Origin: Deinandra increscens subsp. villosa
Lineage: Eukaryota > Streptophyta > Magnoliopsida > Asterales > Asteraceae
NCBI GenBank assembly: GCA_039602395.1
Contig: JBCNJP010000009.1
Span: forward strand, 3,198,051 to 3,262,050
Direction of reading: 5' to 3'
Length of the DNA: 64,000 nt
Part shown: one piece after another, positions 9,554 through 20,850 of the stretch
How the letters are laid out: each line of letters opens with the position of its first letter
Numbering within the stretch: the stretch's first letter is position 1
Position numbers and translations under genes: made by a program
The notes under the pieces: model-generated
What the model was told of the DNA's origin: nothing
Database searches by the model: none
The model's input: the letters and a program-made list of their open reading frames with translations, nothing else

Positions 9554-12500
9554 TTACATAAAATATAACTTCAAATGAATTGCATTCCAAGCTCTTGGGA
9601 GCAGCTCACCTTCCATAGTAGTTAACCTGTATGCTCCTTTTCCAGCTTCTGAATCCACCAGGTAGGGTCCTTCCCATTTAGGCGCGAGTTTCCCATGTGC
9701 CGGATTGGTTGTATTTTGAAAAGCTTTCCTGAGTACCAGATCTCCTACTTGAAATCTTCTGATTCTGAGATTCCTGTTATAAGATTTGGCTATCCTTTGC
9801 TGGTATGCTGACATCCTAAATTTTGCGAGGTCTCTGATTTCTTCAATTGTTTCAAGATCTTCAAGGAGCTCTTGCTTGTTTGCTTCAAAATCCCGGCAGC
9901 TTGTTCTCGCGGTTGGCATCACCATCTCAGTGGGAATTAAAGCTTCGGATCCAAACACTAAGGAAAATGGTGTTCGACCAGTAGCATTCTTGGAGGTCGT
10001 TCTGTCAGCCCATAATACGAAAGGTAGCTCTTCAGCCCATTTTCCTTTCTTGTCTCCTAGCTTCTTCTTGAGGTTATTGATGATAATCTTATTGCTCGAT
10101 TCTGCTTGGCCGTTAGCTTGTGGATGTATGGGAGTTGAAGTTACCATCTTGATGCCCCATGCCTCACAAAAACTTGTTGTCCTTTTTCCAATAAATTGAG
10201 ATCCATTGTCGCACACTATTTCTGATGGAATTCCAAATCTTGTTAAGATATTCCTTTTGATAAAGGAAATTACTTCCTTTTCTCTAACTTGAACAAAAGC
10301 TTCGGCTTCAATCCACTTAGAAAAGTAGTCTGTCATAGCCAGCATGAAGACTTTTCCTCCAGGTGCTACAGGCAGCTTACCAACTATATCCATTCCCCAT
10401 TTCATGAACGGCCATGGAGATGATATTGAATGGAGCGGCTCAGCAGGCTGATGGAGGATGTTGCCGTGCCGCTGACATGCATCACACTTCTGAACAAAGG
10501 CCATAGCATCCTTCTTCATGGTGGGCCAGTAGTATCCTGTTCTTAATACTTTTGAATATAGTGATCTGCCCCCAGTGTGATTGCCACAATCGCCTTCATG
10601 AATATCCTGGAGTACTTCAAGTGCTTCAGGCTGCTCGAGACATCTCAAATATGGTCCTGCAAGAGATTTCTTATATAAGATACCATTTATTATTGAATAT
10701 GGAATTACCTTTGTTCGGAAGAGTCTAGAGTTCTCGTTTTTGGGGATTTCTCCTTCTTGAATAAATCTCCTGATAGGATAGGTCCAGGATTCTTGAGGAT
10801 CCTGAGAGTCTGTCATTTCTTGATCTTTATCTGTTGTAACATCATTAACTTCTTGTTCTTCAATTGCCGATGTCAGGATGTGAGTTATGGGAATCTTGAC
10901 ACCTTCTGGGATCCTTAAAGATGATGCTAAATTTGCCAAAGCATCAGCTTCTGCGTTTTCTTCTCTAGGTACCTGTGATATGCTGCAATATTCAAAGGAT
11001 AATGCTAATTGTTTTACAAGGTCTAGATATTTGGTTAGCCTTTCGCCTTTCACTGCATAGGATCCATTAAATTGGTTAGTTAATAACAAGGAATCAATAA
11101 AAACTTGAATGTGTTGGATACCCATATCTTTAGCGAGTTGTAATCCTGCAATTAAAGCTTCGTATTCGGCTTCATTATTAGTAGCCTTGAATTCACAGTG
11201 GATAGATAGAGGGATAATGTCCCCCTGTGGCGATTTCAGTAGCGCACCCAATCCTGTACCTCTAACATTAGATGCTCCATCTGTATACAAGACCCAGCTG
11301 CCTGAAGCTTCTTCGAGCTGCTTGACTTCTAGTTCAGCTTCTGGCAGTATGTCGCTGCTGAAATCAGCCACAAAGTCTGCTAAGGCTTGTGACTTGATCG
11401 CTGTTCTTGGTTCATATATGATGTCATAGGCACTTAATTTAACTGCCCATTTCGCCATTCTTCCAGACATCTCTGGCTTTCTTAAGACACACTTAATAGG
11501 ATAGTTAGTTTTCACATAAATAACATGAGTTTCAAAATAATATCTTAACTTTTGAGAAGCCATGACAAGGGCTAAAATCAATTTTTCTAAATAAGAATAC
11601 CTGGTTTCAGCATCTAGCAATGTTTTGCTTACATAGTATACTGGATGCTGCTGCCCCTCATGATCCTTCACAAGCACAGCACTTACTGAGCTGCCTGAAA
11701 CTGCTAGATAGAGAGACAGTGGCTCGCCTTTAACTGGTTGCATCAGAAGCGGAGCGGATGACAAATATTCTTTCAAGGAGCTCAGAGCTGCTTCATGCTT
11801 CTCACCCCATTCGAACTTTTTGTTTTTCTTCAATATGTCATAGAATTCTTTGCTCTTTTCGGAAGATCTTGATATGAATCTGTTAAGTGCTGCTACTCTT
11901 CCAGTCAATCTTTGAACTTCTTTAACATTTGTTGGAGACTTCAAGTTTATAATAGCTTGTATCTGCTCAGGGCTGGCTTCTATTCCTCTTTCAGTAACCA
12001 TGAAGCCCAAGAATTTGCCGGCTCTTACTCCGAAATGGCACTTGGAAGGATTCAATTTCATGTTGAACTAGTCCAGGATATCAAATGCGGCTTCAAGATC
12101 TTTGGGATGATCTTCTGCTTTCTTCGATTTCACCACCATATCATCTATGTATACTTCCATGGTGTCCCCCAGTTTGTCTTTAAACATCATGTTGACCAGC
12201 CTTTGGTATGTAGCACCTGCATTTCGTAAACCAAAAGGCATTGCAATATAACAATAAATACCTGTGGGAGTCATGAAGGCCGTGTCTTCCTGATCTGATG
12301 GTTCCATTTGAATTTGTTGAAAGCCCGAAGATGCATCCATAAAAGTCAACATCTCATGCCCGGCAGTCGCGTCCACCATAGAATCAATATGTGGTAGAGG
12401 GAATGGGTCTTTTGGACAGGCCTTGTTTAGGTCTGTGTAGTCTACACATACCCTCCACTTACCATTCTTCTTCTGGACTACCACCACATTAGCCAGCCAT

Positions 12501-12826
12501 CGAGGATATTTAACTTCTCTAATCATTTTTGACTTGAGCAGCCTGTCAACTTCTTCTTGGATTATGATGTTTCTCTCAGGAGCGAACTTCCTTCTTTTCT
12601 GATGTATTGGCCTGAAAGAATCATCTATACCAAGTTTATGAGTAATAATATCTTTAGATATACCTGTCATGTCTTCATGTTTCCATGCAAACGTTGTGAC
12701 TCTGGACTTCAAGAGGCTCACGAGCTGCTCCTCAATATCCTCAGGAATATTGGTTCCTACCAGCACTTTGATTTCAGGATCTTCAGGATTAAGTTGAACT
12801 TCTTTGATTTCCAACTCCTTTGTCAT
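9554..12826 (-). pseudogene. pol: Tat-A pol (RT - RNase H - integrase), interrupted by one in-frame stop
   Basis: Two minus-strand frames (12068-12826 and 9554-12061) are one 1090-codon pol in a single phase. They are split by TAG at 12068-12070, where Tat-B has CAA (Gln253). The stop lies just after the RT catalytic YIDD box (about residues 226-229), so RNase H and integrase cannot be made without suppression. Downstream are a first RNase H with lost catalytic acids (LYLAVSGSS), an archaeal-type RNase H (TDGAS near 516), an HHCC finger (about 743-784) and the integrase acids in GMDIV, CDNGSQF and GQAESS. Two base changes separate CAA from TAG. Pol starts in frame after the leaky gag-pro stop. 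Confidence 0.93.
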
Positions 12827-12850
12827 CTGAATTCTTCGTGCTGGCTTCTT

Positions 12851-12859
12851 TAATTGCTA
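12851..12859 (-). promoter_or_regulatory. Second leaky-stop motif UAG CAA UUA (duplicated copy)
   Basis: TAG CAATTA on the minus strand at the end of the duplicated gag-pro segment, identical to the motifs at 13757-13765 and 28086-28094. An upstream stop in this copy (end of the frame at 12935) makes it unlikely to be reached. Confidence 0.6.
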
Positions 12860-12934
12860 TGCTGGCTTGGATTTGATGGTGTTTTTCATTGCAGAAGTGT
12901 AGCAGTCTTTAGCTTCTTGTTGATCACTTGATAT

Positions 12935-13732
12935 TCATACAACTCCCCAAGGTGTGGGAAGCTTCACACATTGATGATAGGTAGATGGAACTGCTTTCAT
13001 GTCATGGATCCATGGCCTTCCCAAGATTACATTGCAACAAGGCAGGGAATCAATAACGCAGAATTTCTGCATGGAGTTGACTCCTTCTACGTAAACAGGA
13101 AGCTTGATGTCTCCAACGGTATGCTTGGTTTCTCCGCTGAATCCTACTAATACCGAGGATCTTGGAATTATGTTTTCTTCCGGAATGCTCATCTTTTTAA
13201 GCACGTCCAATTGAATAATGTTGACTGAACTGCCATTGTCTATCAGGATCCTGCGAACATAATGGTTAGCAATACATAACGTAATTACCAGACTGTCGTG
13301 ATGATGATCTTGGATTTCCAGCTTATCAGTTTCGTCAAAAGAAATGACTTTGTCTTCAGTCAAAATCGCATTCTTCTTTGGCCGACTGCCTTGATCCATT
13401 TTAGCCTCCTTTGCATGTCTTTTTGCTGATGAGAAGGAAGCTCCACATATGTCAGATCCTCCTGAGATGAAGTTGATTACTTTTGCGTCTGCTGGTGGTG
13501 ATTGCGCTCTTTTGGTGGTGAAAGAATCATCTATACCAAGTTTATGAGTAATAATATCTTTAGATATACCTGTCATGTCTTCATGTTTCCATGCAAACGT
13601 TGTGACTCTGGACTTCAAGAGGCTCACGAGCTGCTCCTCAATATCCTCAGGAATATTGGTTCCTACCAGCACTTTGATTTCAGGATCTTCAGGATTAAGT
13701 TGAACTTCTTTGATTTCCAACTCCTTTGTCAT
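12935..13732 (-). pseudogene. Chimeric pol-leader/protease frame created by the duplication
   Basis: A 265-codon minus-strand frame begins with the 71-residue pol leader (MTKELEIKEVQLNPED...) and jumps directly to the gag-pro C-terminal region. It includes a second protease with the active site IDNGSS and the ILGRPWIH motif. It ends prematurely at WGVV followed by TGA, where the normal protein reads AGA. It is in the same phase as gag-pro and pol. It is a rearrangement product rather than an evolved gene; an intact protease domain is still encoded. Confidence 0.85.
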
Positions 13733-13756
13733 CTGAATTCTTCGTGCTGGCTTCTT

Positions 13757-13765
13757 TAATTGCTA
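13757..13765 (-). promoter_or_regulatory. Programmed read-through motif between gag-pro and pol (UAG CAA UUA)
   Basis: The gag-pro stop TAG (13763-13765, minus) is followed at once by CAA TTA, matching the UAG-CAR-YYA consensus that makes the tobamovirus replicase stop leaky. The frame continues open into the pol leader. Read-through is inferred, not shown. Confidence 0.7.
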
Positions 13766-16471
13766 TGCTGGCTTTGACTTGATAGTGTTCTTCATAGCAG
13801 AAGTGTAGCAGTCTTTGGCTTCTTGTTGATCACTTAGTATTCTTACAACTCCCCAAGGTGTGGGAAGCTTCACACATTGATGATAGGTAGATGGAACTGC
13901 TTTCATGTCATGGATCCATGGCCTTCCCAAGATTACGTTGCAACAAGGAAGGGAGTCAATAACGCAGAATTTCTGCATGGAGTTGACCCCTTCAATGTAA
14001 ACAGGAAGTCTGATGTCTCCAACCGTATGCTTGGTTTCTCCGCTAAATCCTACTAACACTGAGGATCTTGGAATTATCTCTTCTTCGGGAATGCTCATCT
14101 TCTTAAGCACGTCCAATTGGATAATGTTGACCGAACTGCCATTGTCTATCAGGATCCTGCGAACATAATGGTTAGCAATACACAATGTAATTACCAGACT
14201 GTCATGATGAGGGTCCTGGATGTCTTGCTTATCAGTTTCGTCAAAAGAAATGACTTTGTCTTCAGTCAATATTGCATTCTTCTTTGGTCGACTGCCTTGA
14301 TCCATTTTAGCCTCCTTGGCATGTCTTTTTGCTGATGAGAAAGAGGCTCCACATATGTCAGATCCTCCGGAGATGAAGTTGATCACTTTGGCATCTGCTG
14401 GTGGTGATTGCGCTCTTTTGGGCAGCTCAGCAGCTTCTTGAGTTTTACTCTTCTTTCTGCCGAACAATTCCTTGAGATGCCCCTTGCTGAGCAGGTAACT
14501 GATTTCTTTCCGAAGTGCTATGCAATCATCTGTTAAGTGCCCAAAGTCTTCGTGGTAGGCACACCATTTAGACTTATCTTTCCATGATCCTTGTTTATCC
14601 GATTTTCTTGGCCACCTGGCTTTATCACCTAGATCCTGCAAGGCACATAACAAACCACTTGTGTCAACCGAAAAACAGTAATCAGATACCTTTGGGAAGT
14701 CTTCCTCGTCGTCATCATCTTCAACTGCATTAACCCTGGGATTATCATTCCTGTAATAGGGTTTGGTTCGTTGTTGCTTTCCGGGAGAATCTGTTCTCCT
14801 GCCTAATGATTCATCGCCTCTTTTCTGGACCTTCTTGTCATCTTCTAATCTGATGAATCTCAATGCCCTTGTTCTGACTTCATCAAGGTTCCTGCAAGGA
14901 GTCATAACCAAATCATCATAAAATCGGGAATCCCCTCTAATCCCCATTTTGAAGGCTTCTACAGCAGCAGCCATATCCAGGTTAGGGATATCCAGTGCTT
15001 CTCGACCGAATCTGGCCACATAATCCCTTAGGGATTCATTGGATTTCTGAACTATCCTGTACAAGTCACCCGTGAGCTTCTCAAAGCTCCTGCTGCAAGA
15101 AAACTGGTTATTAAACAAGTTAACCAAGTGGGGAAAAGAAGTAATAGTGTTAGGAGGGATACTGAGTAGCCATTTCAAGGCTGGTCCTGTCAGTGTTGAA
15201 CCAAATCCCTTGCATAAGCAAGCTTCTTTGATGTTTGCAGGAATGGGGTTGATCTCCATTCGCTCCCTGTATTGTGCCACGTGCTCCTCAGGATCTGTGG
15301 TTCCATCGTAGAGTTTCATGTTGGGGGTCTGAAATCTTTTCGGTATCTCTACGTCACAGATGGGCCATGCAAATCTGGAAATTCTGTGGCTGCCCGCTGG
15401 CACTTCAGGAATTGGACGAATAACACCAGGAACACTTGAGATCATGTCTTTCAACCTCTGAAGTTCCCTGGCGATGACGGGGTCAATACCTGCATCCTGC
15501 ACTATTCCTTGGTTAGGGTTAGTATAATAATTATCAAAGTTGTTACCAGCCCTGGAAGTTTGTAGAGGGATTTGAGGTCCATATCCAGTATCTCTAACGA
15601 CGGTTGGCTCAGTTGTAGTCTCCACTTGCATGGGGATGAAGTCTCCTTCATGCATTTCTTGAGATGAACCTGGGATTGCACCTGCAGAGACAGTAGGATA
15701 AGAAAACAAGGACCCTTGAGGATCTTGAGCAGCTCGGAAGCGGCTCCGATATTGTTGGAATGGCTGAGATGATGATCCCTGAAGCATTTGAGGAGTAGGC
15801 ATTGCTGACTGCTGACTCCAAGGCTCATGAGGGTTTGTTGCAGCAAACCGCTGTGGTTGAGATACAGGTTGTTGCATTGATACCGTTGGCACCCGGTGAC
15901 TTAGCGACCCGGATGGTTGCTGACTCGAGCATCTCGGCGGCTGCTGACTTCCATATCCACCGTAATAAGATTCTAGGGGCTGCTCGGAGTAGAACCCAGA
16001 GTATCCCAGATCTGTCACTCCGGGACTCTTCTGTTGCTGAGGGCCCGAAAATCTCGCAGTAGTAGCCGTTGCAACACCCGATTTTTGAGCAGTGAAGGGG
16101 TTTATTTTCTGTTTTGGCTGCTCCGATATTTCCGGAGAGTCGAACCCGAATGATTTTGGCATCAACGGGCTAATCTCCTCCACTGGTTTCTTAGATTTCT
16201 TCAATTCCATGATCTCCTTCATCATTATCTCGTTGGTTTTGCTTTGTTCATCCGCACGGGCCTTCATCTGCCTGATCAAAACATAGAGATCATCATTAGA
16301 AATAGCAGAGTTAGTGGACGTACCTTGAGAACCAGTAAAAGTAGGGTATTCCGTTCTTTTAGCATCAGTATCAGTTGCTTTCTTCGTCATTGGGGGAAGA
16401 CCGGTGCTCACAGTCGGTTTAGTGGACGAAACAGATTTCGAAGTAATCTTTGGTTGAGTCGACATTTTCAA
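13763..16471 (-). CDS. gag-pro: Tat-A gag-pro polyprotein (902 aa)
   Basis: Gag builds the virus-like particle and Pro cleaves the polyprotein. Visible parts: a Ser/Gln/Pro-rich N-terminal 350 residues; a retrotransposon Gag core at about 370-545 (KLYDGTTDPEEHVAQY, LRDYVARFGREALD); an acidic DDDDEED patch; a Tat-type zinc knuckle CX2HX4HX4C at about 637-650 (CAYHEDFGHLTDDC); and an aspartic protease with IDNGSS at about 775-780 and ILGRPW at about 847. The length equals the Tat-B protein and there is no internal stop. Residues from about 453 to the end look identical at DNA level to Tat-B, while the N-terminal half has diverged. It lies just inside the primer binding site and 5' LTR and ends in the leaky UAG. 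Confidence 0.95.
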   Translation of the reverse strand: MKMSTQPKITSKSVSSTKPTVSTGLPPMTKKATDTDAKRTEYPTFTGSQGTSTNSAISNDDLYVLIRQMKARADEQSKTNEIMMKEIMELKKSKKPVEEISPLMPKSFGFDSPEISEQPKQKINPFTAQKSGVATATTARFSGPQQQKSPGVTDLGYSGFYSEQPLESYYGGYGSQQPPRCSSQQPSGSLSHRVPTVSMQQPVSQPQRFAATNPHEPWSQQSAMPTPQMLQGSSSQPFQQYRSRFRAAQDPQGSLFSYPTVSAGAIPGSSQEMHEGDFIPMQVETTTEPTVVRDTGYGPQIPLQTSRAGNNFDNYYTNPNQGIVQDAGIDPVIARELQRLKDMISSVPGVIRPIPEVPAGSHRISRFAWPICDVEIPKRFQTPNMKLYDGTTDPEEHVAQYRERMEINPIPANIKEACLCKGFGSTLTGPALKWLLSIPPNTITSFPHLVNLFNNQFSCSRSFEKLTGDLYRIVQKSNESLRDYVARFGREALDIPNLDMAAAVEAFKMGIRGDSRFYDDLVMTPCRNLDEVRTRALRFIRLEDDKKVQKRGDESLGRRTDSPGKQQRTKPYYRNDNPRVNAVEDDDDEEDFPKVSDYCFSVDTSGLLCALQDLGDKARWPRKSDKQGSWKDKSKWCAYHEDFGHLTDDCIALRKEISYLLSKGHLKELFGRKKSKTQEAAELPKRAQSPPADAKVINFISGGSDICGASFSSAKRHAKEAKMDQGSRPKKNAILTEDKVISFDETDKQDIQDPHHDSLVITLCIANHYVRRILIDNGSSVNIIQLDVLKKMSIPEEEIIPRSSVLVGFSGETKHTVGDIRLPVYIEGVNSMQKFCVIDSLPCCNVILGRPWIHDMKAVPSTYHQCVKLPTPWGVVRILSDQQEAKDCYTSAMKNTIKSKPA

Positions 16472-16524
16472 GAATTGGTTATGGGAAGAAGATCAAGGCT
16501 TTTAGCTGAATTCAAACACCGTTT

Positions 16525-16542
16525 GCCCCACGGTGGGCGCCA
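16525..16542 (-). other. Tat-A primer binding site
   Basis: Minus-strand TGGCGCCCACCGTGGGGC lies three bases inside the 5' LTR; the identical 18 bases sit at 30854-30871 in Tat-B. It begins TGG as expected for the complement of a tRNA 3' CCA. I do not assign the tRNA. Confidence 0.85.
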
Positions 16543-16545
16543 AAT

Positions 16546-17125
16546 TGTTTTGGTCAAAAACTGCCTAAGCAATTAGTTGATCAAACTTTGTAAGTGAGGT
16601 AGCGTGTTTGATGTAAAATAAAGATGAAAATGTAATTGTTCAGATTGACACGAGGATGTAACGAGGGAAAATCCAGGAATCCTTGAGTATCCTCAAAGAG
16701 CCTAGCAAAAAACCTCGGGGGCCGGTTCAAAGTACCTGCCTCCTAAAACTTTTATATGATGAAAGTATTTAGTACAGATGAAATGAGCTCGTATTCTAAG
16801 TGTTACAGAGAGTTTTGATAGCGAGTATCGTGTGTTGTGTGTAAGCCTAGAGCTCTGTTTAAATACGAAATACATAGCAACAAACTTTCCTAAGAAATAG
16901 CAACTAAGTCCACGTTCGCCAACTAGCCGTTTGAATCCCAACCGACCCATGATTCTGTTGATAGACCGAGTCTTTAGGACACGTGATGAATGACCAAGTC
17001 AACCTGCGAGTAACAAACAATAGAGAAGCAACCGTTAGTAAGTAAATATTATTCAGGATCCTTACCATGAAGTGCCTACGAGCTGATGCAAGCTGCTTAT
17101 CGTCTCCTGAATTCTAGTACCAACA
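16546..17125 (-). repeat. Tat-A 5' LTR
   Basis: 580-bp terminal repeat matching 5619-6199. The minus-strand TATA-like TATTTAAA at about 16859-16866 would drive gag-pro/pol. A 76-95 aa frame seen across both LTR copies is not a gene. Confidence 0.95.
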
Positions 17126-17130
17126 ACTAT
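17126..17130. other. Target-site duplication of Tat-A, right copy
   Basis: ACTAT directly after ACCAACA, identical to 5614-5618. Confidence 0.95.
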
Positions 17131-17686
17131 GATTTCTAGTCTTCTGATCTTACGATCAAAATAGTCTGACACTTTAGAACTCATGTGACGTGAAGTCTCC
17201 AAATTTTGAATTCATGATAATTATATACGTGCACTTATATAATTATGATGCGTTCAAAACCCAGTTATTCTCATCACAGTCATCCCTGGTGTCCGTTCTA
17301 TTCCTTTCACCCCTTACCGGAAATTTTAAAACCGGTCCTTTAAAACTACCTTTCTCTAGGCATTTTTTTACAAGTTATTGACCACGTATCTCACTGTCAA
17401 TTAACCTACCCCGCACTAGGCCACACAACAGTTAGAACCTATGATATGTTCATTTGGGTAAAATACCAAATTTACAGTAGCTAATTGCAATCGGGTATTC
17501 TCCGCACTTGCATACCTTAAGTCCTACCTCCTATGTTCCTGGTGCAACCTTTTCCTATGGGCATGACTATCCTGACTGGCATTTACATACCCTATCTTAC
17601 CATACTTTGTTTACCAAGAGTCCTAGTTTAAGTCTAGATACCGTGCTAGTATCTAAATCTCTTAAACCAAGGCTCTGATACCAACT
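17131..17686 (-). other. 5' internal leader and primer binding site of the outer element
   Basis: This 556-bp stretch is the outer element's leader, from its primer binding site towards gag. GGCTCTGATACCA at 17671-17683 is the reverse complement of TGGTATCAGAGCC, the standard initiator-Met tRNA site, three bases from the LTR end. No open frame of note survives here. Confidence 0.8.
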
Positions 17687-18077
17687 TGTGACGCCCACTC
17701 CCAGTCTTGGTTCTAGGAGGGGTCACGTGTCGGATTTACTCATGAACACATGGTACAACAGAGATAACTAAGCAGCGGAAATTAAAAACTTTTCATTTAT
17801 ATATATAACGAGTTACAATAGTAAGGATGATAATAACATAATCTATAACTAGATCTTATCTATAGCTATGCCAGTCTACTACCGAGTCATTCCTGATAGC
17901 TTGCCCATCTAATCTGCCTTTGCTAGAGCCCTTCCATTGCTACTTTAAACATCACCAATACCTGACATACATGCTTTAAAGGTCAGCTTACGCTGGTGAG
18001 TTCTAAGTATTTAAAACTTTTACCTTTTCTTGAAAGGTTTACCTCAAACATTTGGGCCTAACGACCCTTCTTTATAA

Positions 18078-18236
18078 ACATTTATCAAGTATAAAACATA
18101 TCAGAGTTATACCAAAACATTTAACCATTCATCATTTATCAGGTATAAGACATAACAGAATTATACCAAAACATTTAACCATTCATCCTTTATCAGGTAT
18201 ATAACAGAATTATACCAAAACATTTAACCATTCATT
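18078..18236. repeat. Three-copy 54-bp tandem repeat within the outer LTR
   Basis: Units starting at 18081, 18135 and 18189 share TTTATCAGGTATA and TTATACCAAAACATTTAACC. The corresponding part of the other LTR is outside the window, so copy number cannot be compared. Confidence 0.85.
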
Positions 18237-19671
18237 CTACTAAGCATTATCTATTGGAACCACGTTAGTCCCTCGGGCAACCGTCGCCACCCGAATACCT
18301 TTTTAAAGTAAGCAGCCGTCGCTACCCCGGAGAACCGTCATTCCCCGCTTCTGATTGTACAACCACAGTCTTCCTTCTTACATAGACAATATCCGCTTAG
18401 ATTAAAACCTTTTCAACCTTTTCAAAAGTCCATTTAATAACCCTTGGTATTTGGACTCATTACCTTTTCAAAACCAGTCCATCACCCGTATATGGGAATA
18501 AGCGTTTCATAAATATAATGTTATGGGTCTTGTACAACAAGGCTAATAAGATCATATTTACCCGACACTTATTCACATACATAGGCTTAGACCAAACATT
18601 CACATTTTCCATTTCTCAATGCTTTATATAAAAGTTTTATCCTTTACATTACCCGTTTATTATAACCTTCACGAAAAGAGTAATAACAGGTAATAATAAC
18701 TTTAAAACAGTTATAAGTATTATAACTTTTTCACGTATGTGTATGAACACAAAACAAGTAAAGGCATCTCAAATACTTTTCAAGTAAACAGTTGAATATA
18801 TATATCATTGCATGTATATCAGGCCCGAAAATATTAAAACATTTAAAACATTTAAAAGTGGGCTCATAGAACTCACCTTATTCTCTTAAGCAGTTAATTC
18901 AGAGAAAACCTCCGCTACGCCTTCCAATTAAACCTAATCGCGTATTATATGGCGTTAACGCAAGGTTTAATATAATAAACACTTCCTATGTTTATTTTAA
19001 TACTTCATTATCTTAATAATATTGAATTATTAAGTTCAGTCCTTTTAAAAGGTCAAAATGACCAAAATGCCCTTTGGGCCGTTATCCTTTTCTTTTGTTA
19101 ATAATATGAAGACACGCATTCCTATAAGTAAACGCTCACTCCGGGATCGCCCAGTGAGGGATGCCATTTCCCAGTTGGGATTTATGCGACACCCTCGCTT
19201 TTGCCAGAAACCCCAGTGTACAGGCGTTTACCCTTCCGGTCCGCGCGAACTTCTAATATCCGATTAACTCGGTATTTTAAATATTTTATCATTTATCCAT
19301 TTTAACTTCATATATACTTATTATATATATAAACACAGTTCCATGTCAAAAATCAAGTCTCCATACCCTTCGGATTGTTTTATATTAAACAATCATATTC
19401 CGAAACCCTAATTTCCCGTTTTTCTTATTTCTTTATCAAAATCCATTTTCATTCAAAACTGACTTAGGGTATTATCCGTTATATCATTTTATAACATGCT
19501 TTAAAATTTCAAAGCTTAGTTCATTACCGTTTATTCGGGTTTGACAGAACAATGTCTAGAAAACCCTAATTTCTCATTTCAACACTTACATATATATATT
19601 AACATACTTTAAATATGTTTCATATATTAAATATTCTTTAACTAGATAATTACTTTATAATTATCGTTAAC

Positions 19672-19710
<39 letters not shown>

Positions 19711-20838
19711 TATATATATATATTTAATATTTAAATCTTTTCTTTTAATCAATTTTATATAAATAAAACAGATTAATAATTATATATATTTATTCGTTTT
19801 AAATATATATTTATATCATTTATCCCGTTATATGATGATTTGATATAAACTTTAACTTAAATTATAATATTTGTAATAATAACAAATATTTAACGTGATT
19901 ACCTCTTGACGGGTCGTGAAACGAGTACAAAATAACCGAATAATAAAGTTGTCCGTTCTTAACAAACGAATAGTCCTTCCCGACTATTTTCTCGCCACGA
20001 GCATTTCCCCGTTGTCGGTTTGTCGTTTGGACCTCGTTACGTCACCGAAACATCGCCCGAAAGTAAGGACGGGTTAACTCGACATCTCCTTTTCTAGCTC
20101 GAATCACGGCCGTCTACGACTTCCGGTAACAACCGCCAATCACCGACACCATTCACCACTATCCTGGTAGTCCATCGACGTTACCGCCACTCCCCGCCGT
20201 CAACCGTTCGTCACCGAGTGTCACTCCGAATATCACCAAATAACAACCCCCACATGAAATGACAACTTATCATCTTCACCGCCGGTTGGACGAGTAGGTC
20301 GTCGGAGCTGTGTTCACCGATGGGGGTGGGTTGCTGAGTTCGTCAGGTTCGCCGGAGGGTGCTGTCGCCAGAGCTTAACGGCAGGAGGTCGCCCGTTCGG
20401 TGGAATCACCGGGAAAACGAAGAGTACGAGGGAGGAGGAGCATGCTAGGTTTTCGTTCTCGCTGGAAACAGTCGGATGAGAGGGAGCAGGGGTGTCGCCG
20501 GTTTCTGGTTGCTGCAGTCGGCGGTTGCAGGTCGCCGGTAAGGTGACGGGTAGGGAGGTCGTCGGCCCGATCGGTGGAGAGGGAGAGTGACGGGGTTTAG
20601 CTGGCCGCCGTGGGTCGCCGTTATGAGACAGATCACCGGCAAAAAGGTCGCCGGTCGCCGGCTTTAAGCGGAAGAGGGGCGGTGGGTGTTTGCCGGAAAA
20701 GTGAATAGAAGAGGGGGAGAGGGGCTAAGGCCGTACTTCTCTCTTTCTTATTTGTTTTCTACTTTTCGATTCATTTGTCGTGTACTGCTTTTGAATTGAG
20801 ATTGAGATTTGTGTGTGTTGAAAGTTCATACAATGTTT

Positions 20839-20850
20839 CTATATTTATAC
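20839..20850 (-). promoter_or_regulatory. TATA box of the outer 5' LTR
   Basis: Minus-strand GTATAAATATAG, the same as at 1694-1705. In this copy it is correctly placed to transcribe the element. Confidence 0.6.

Larger units (their letters stand above)
12614..14425 (-). repeat. 906-bp in-frame tandem duplication spanning the gag-pro/pol junction
   Basis: 12614-13519 and 13520-14425 are two copies of the segment from the gag-pro 'KRAQSPPAD' region to the pol 'KLGIDDSF' region. The offset is exactly 906 bases (302 codons), so the frame is kept. The pol-leader parts (12615-12868 and 13521-13774) look identical, but the protease parts differ at many positions. The novel junction is at about 13516-13522 with a few extra bases. 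The element therefore carries two protease regions and two leaky stops. Confidence 0.9.
5619..17125 (-). mobile_element. Tat-A: Tat-lineage Ty3/gypsy retrotransposon nested in the outer element
   Basis: An 11.5-kb element with 581/580-bp LTRs (5619-6199 and 16546-17125), TG...CA ends, ACTAT target duplications, a primer binding site (16525-16542) and a polypurine tract (6200-6215). In minus orientation it reads gag-pro, pol (RT, degenerate RNase H, archaeal-type RNase H, integrase), a long 3' region with tandem repeats, and an antisense gene. Dual RNase H and an antisense ORF between pol and the 3' LTR are marks of the Tat lineage. Its LTRs differ at about three positions, so insertion was recent. 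Pol is disabled by an RT stop, and gag-pro/pol carries a 906-bp internal duplication. Confidence 0.95.

Noticed and set aside
9786..10199. Plus-strand frames opposite Tat pol (for example 137 aa, and 106 aa at 11109-11429)
   Set aside because: Mirror frames of conserved pol codons; the minus strand carries clear RT, RNase H and integrase motifs.
17671..17683. tRNA-like match (GGCTCTGATACCA)
   Set aside because: It is a primer binding site complementary to initiator-Met tRNA beside an LTR, not a tRNA gene; no cloverleaf surrounds it.
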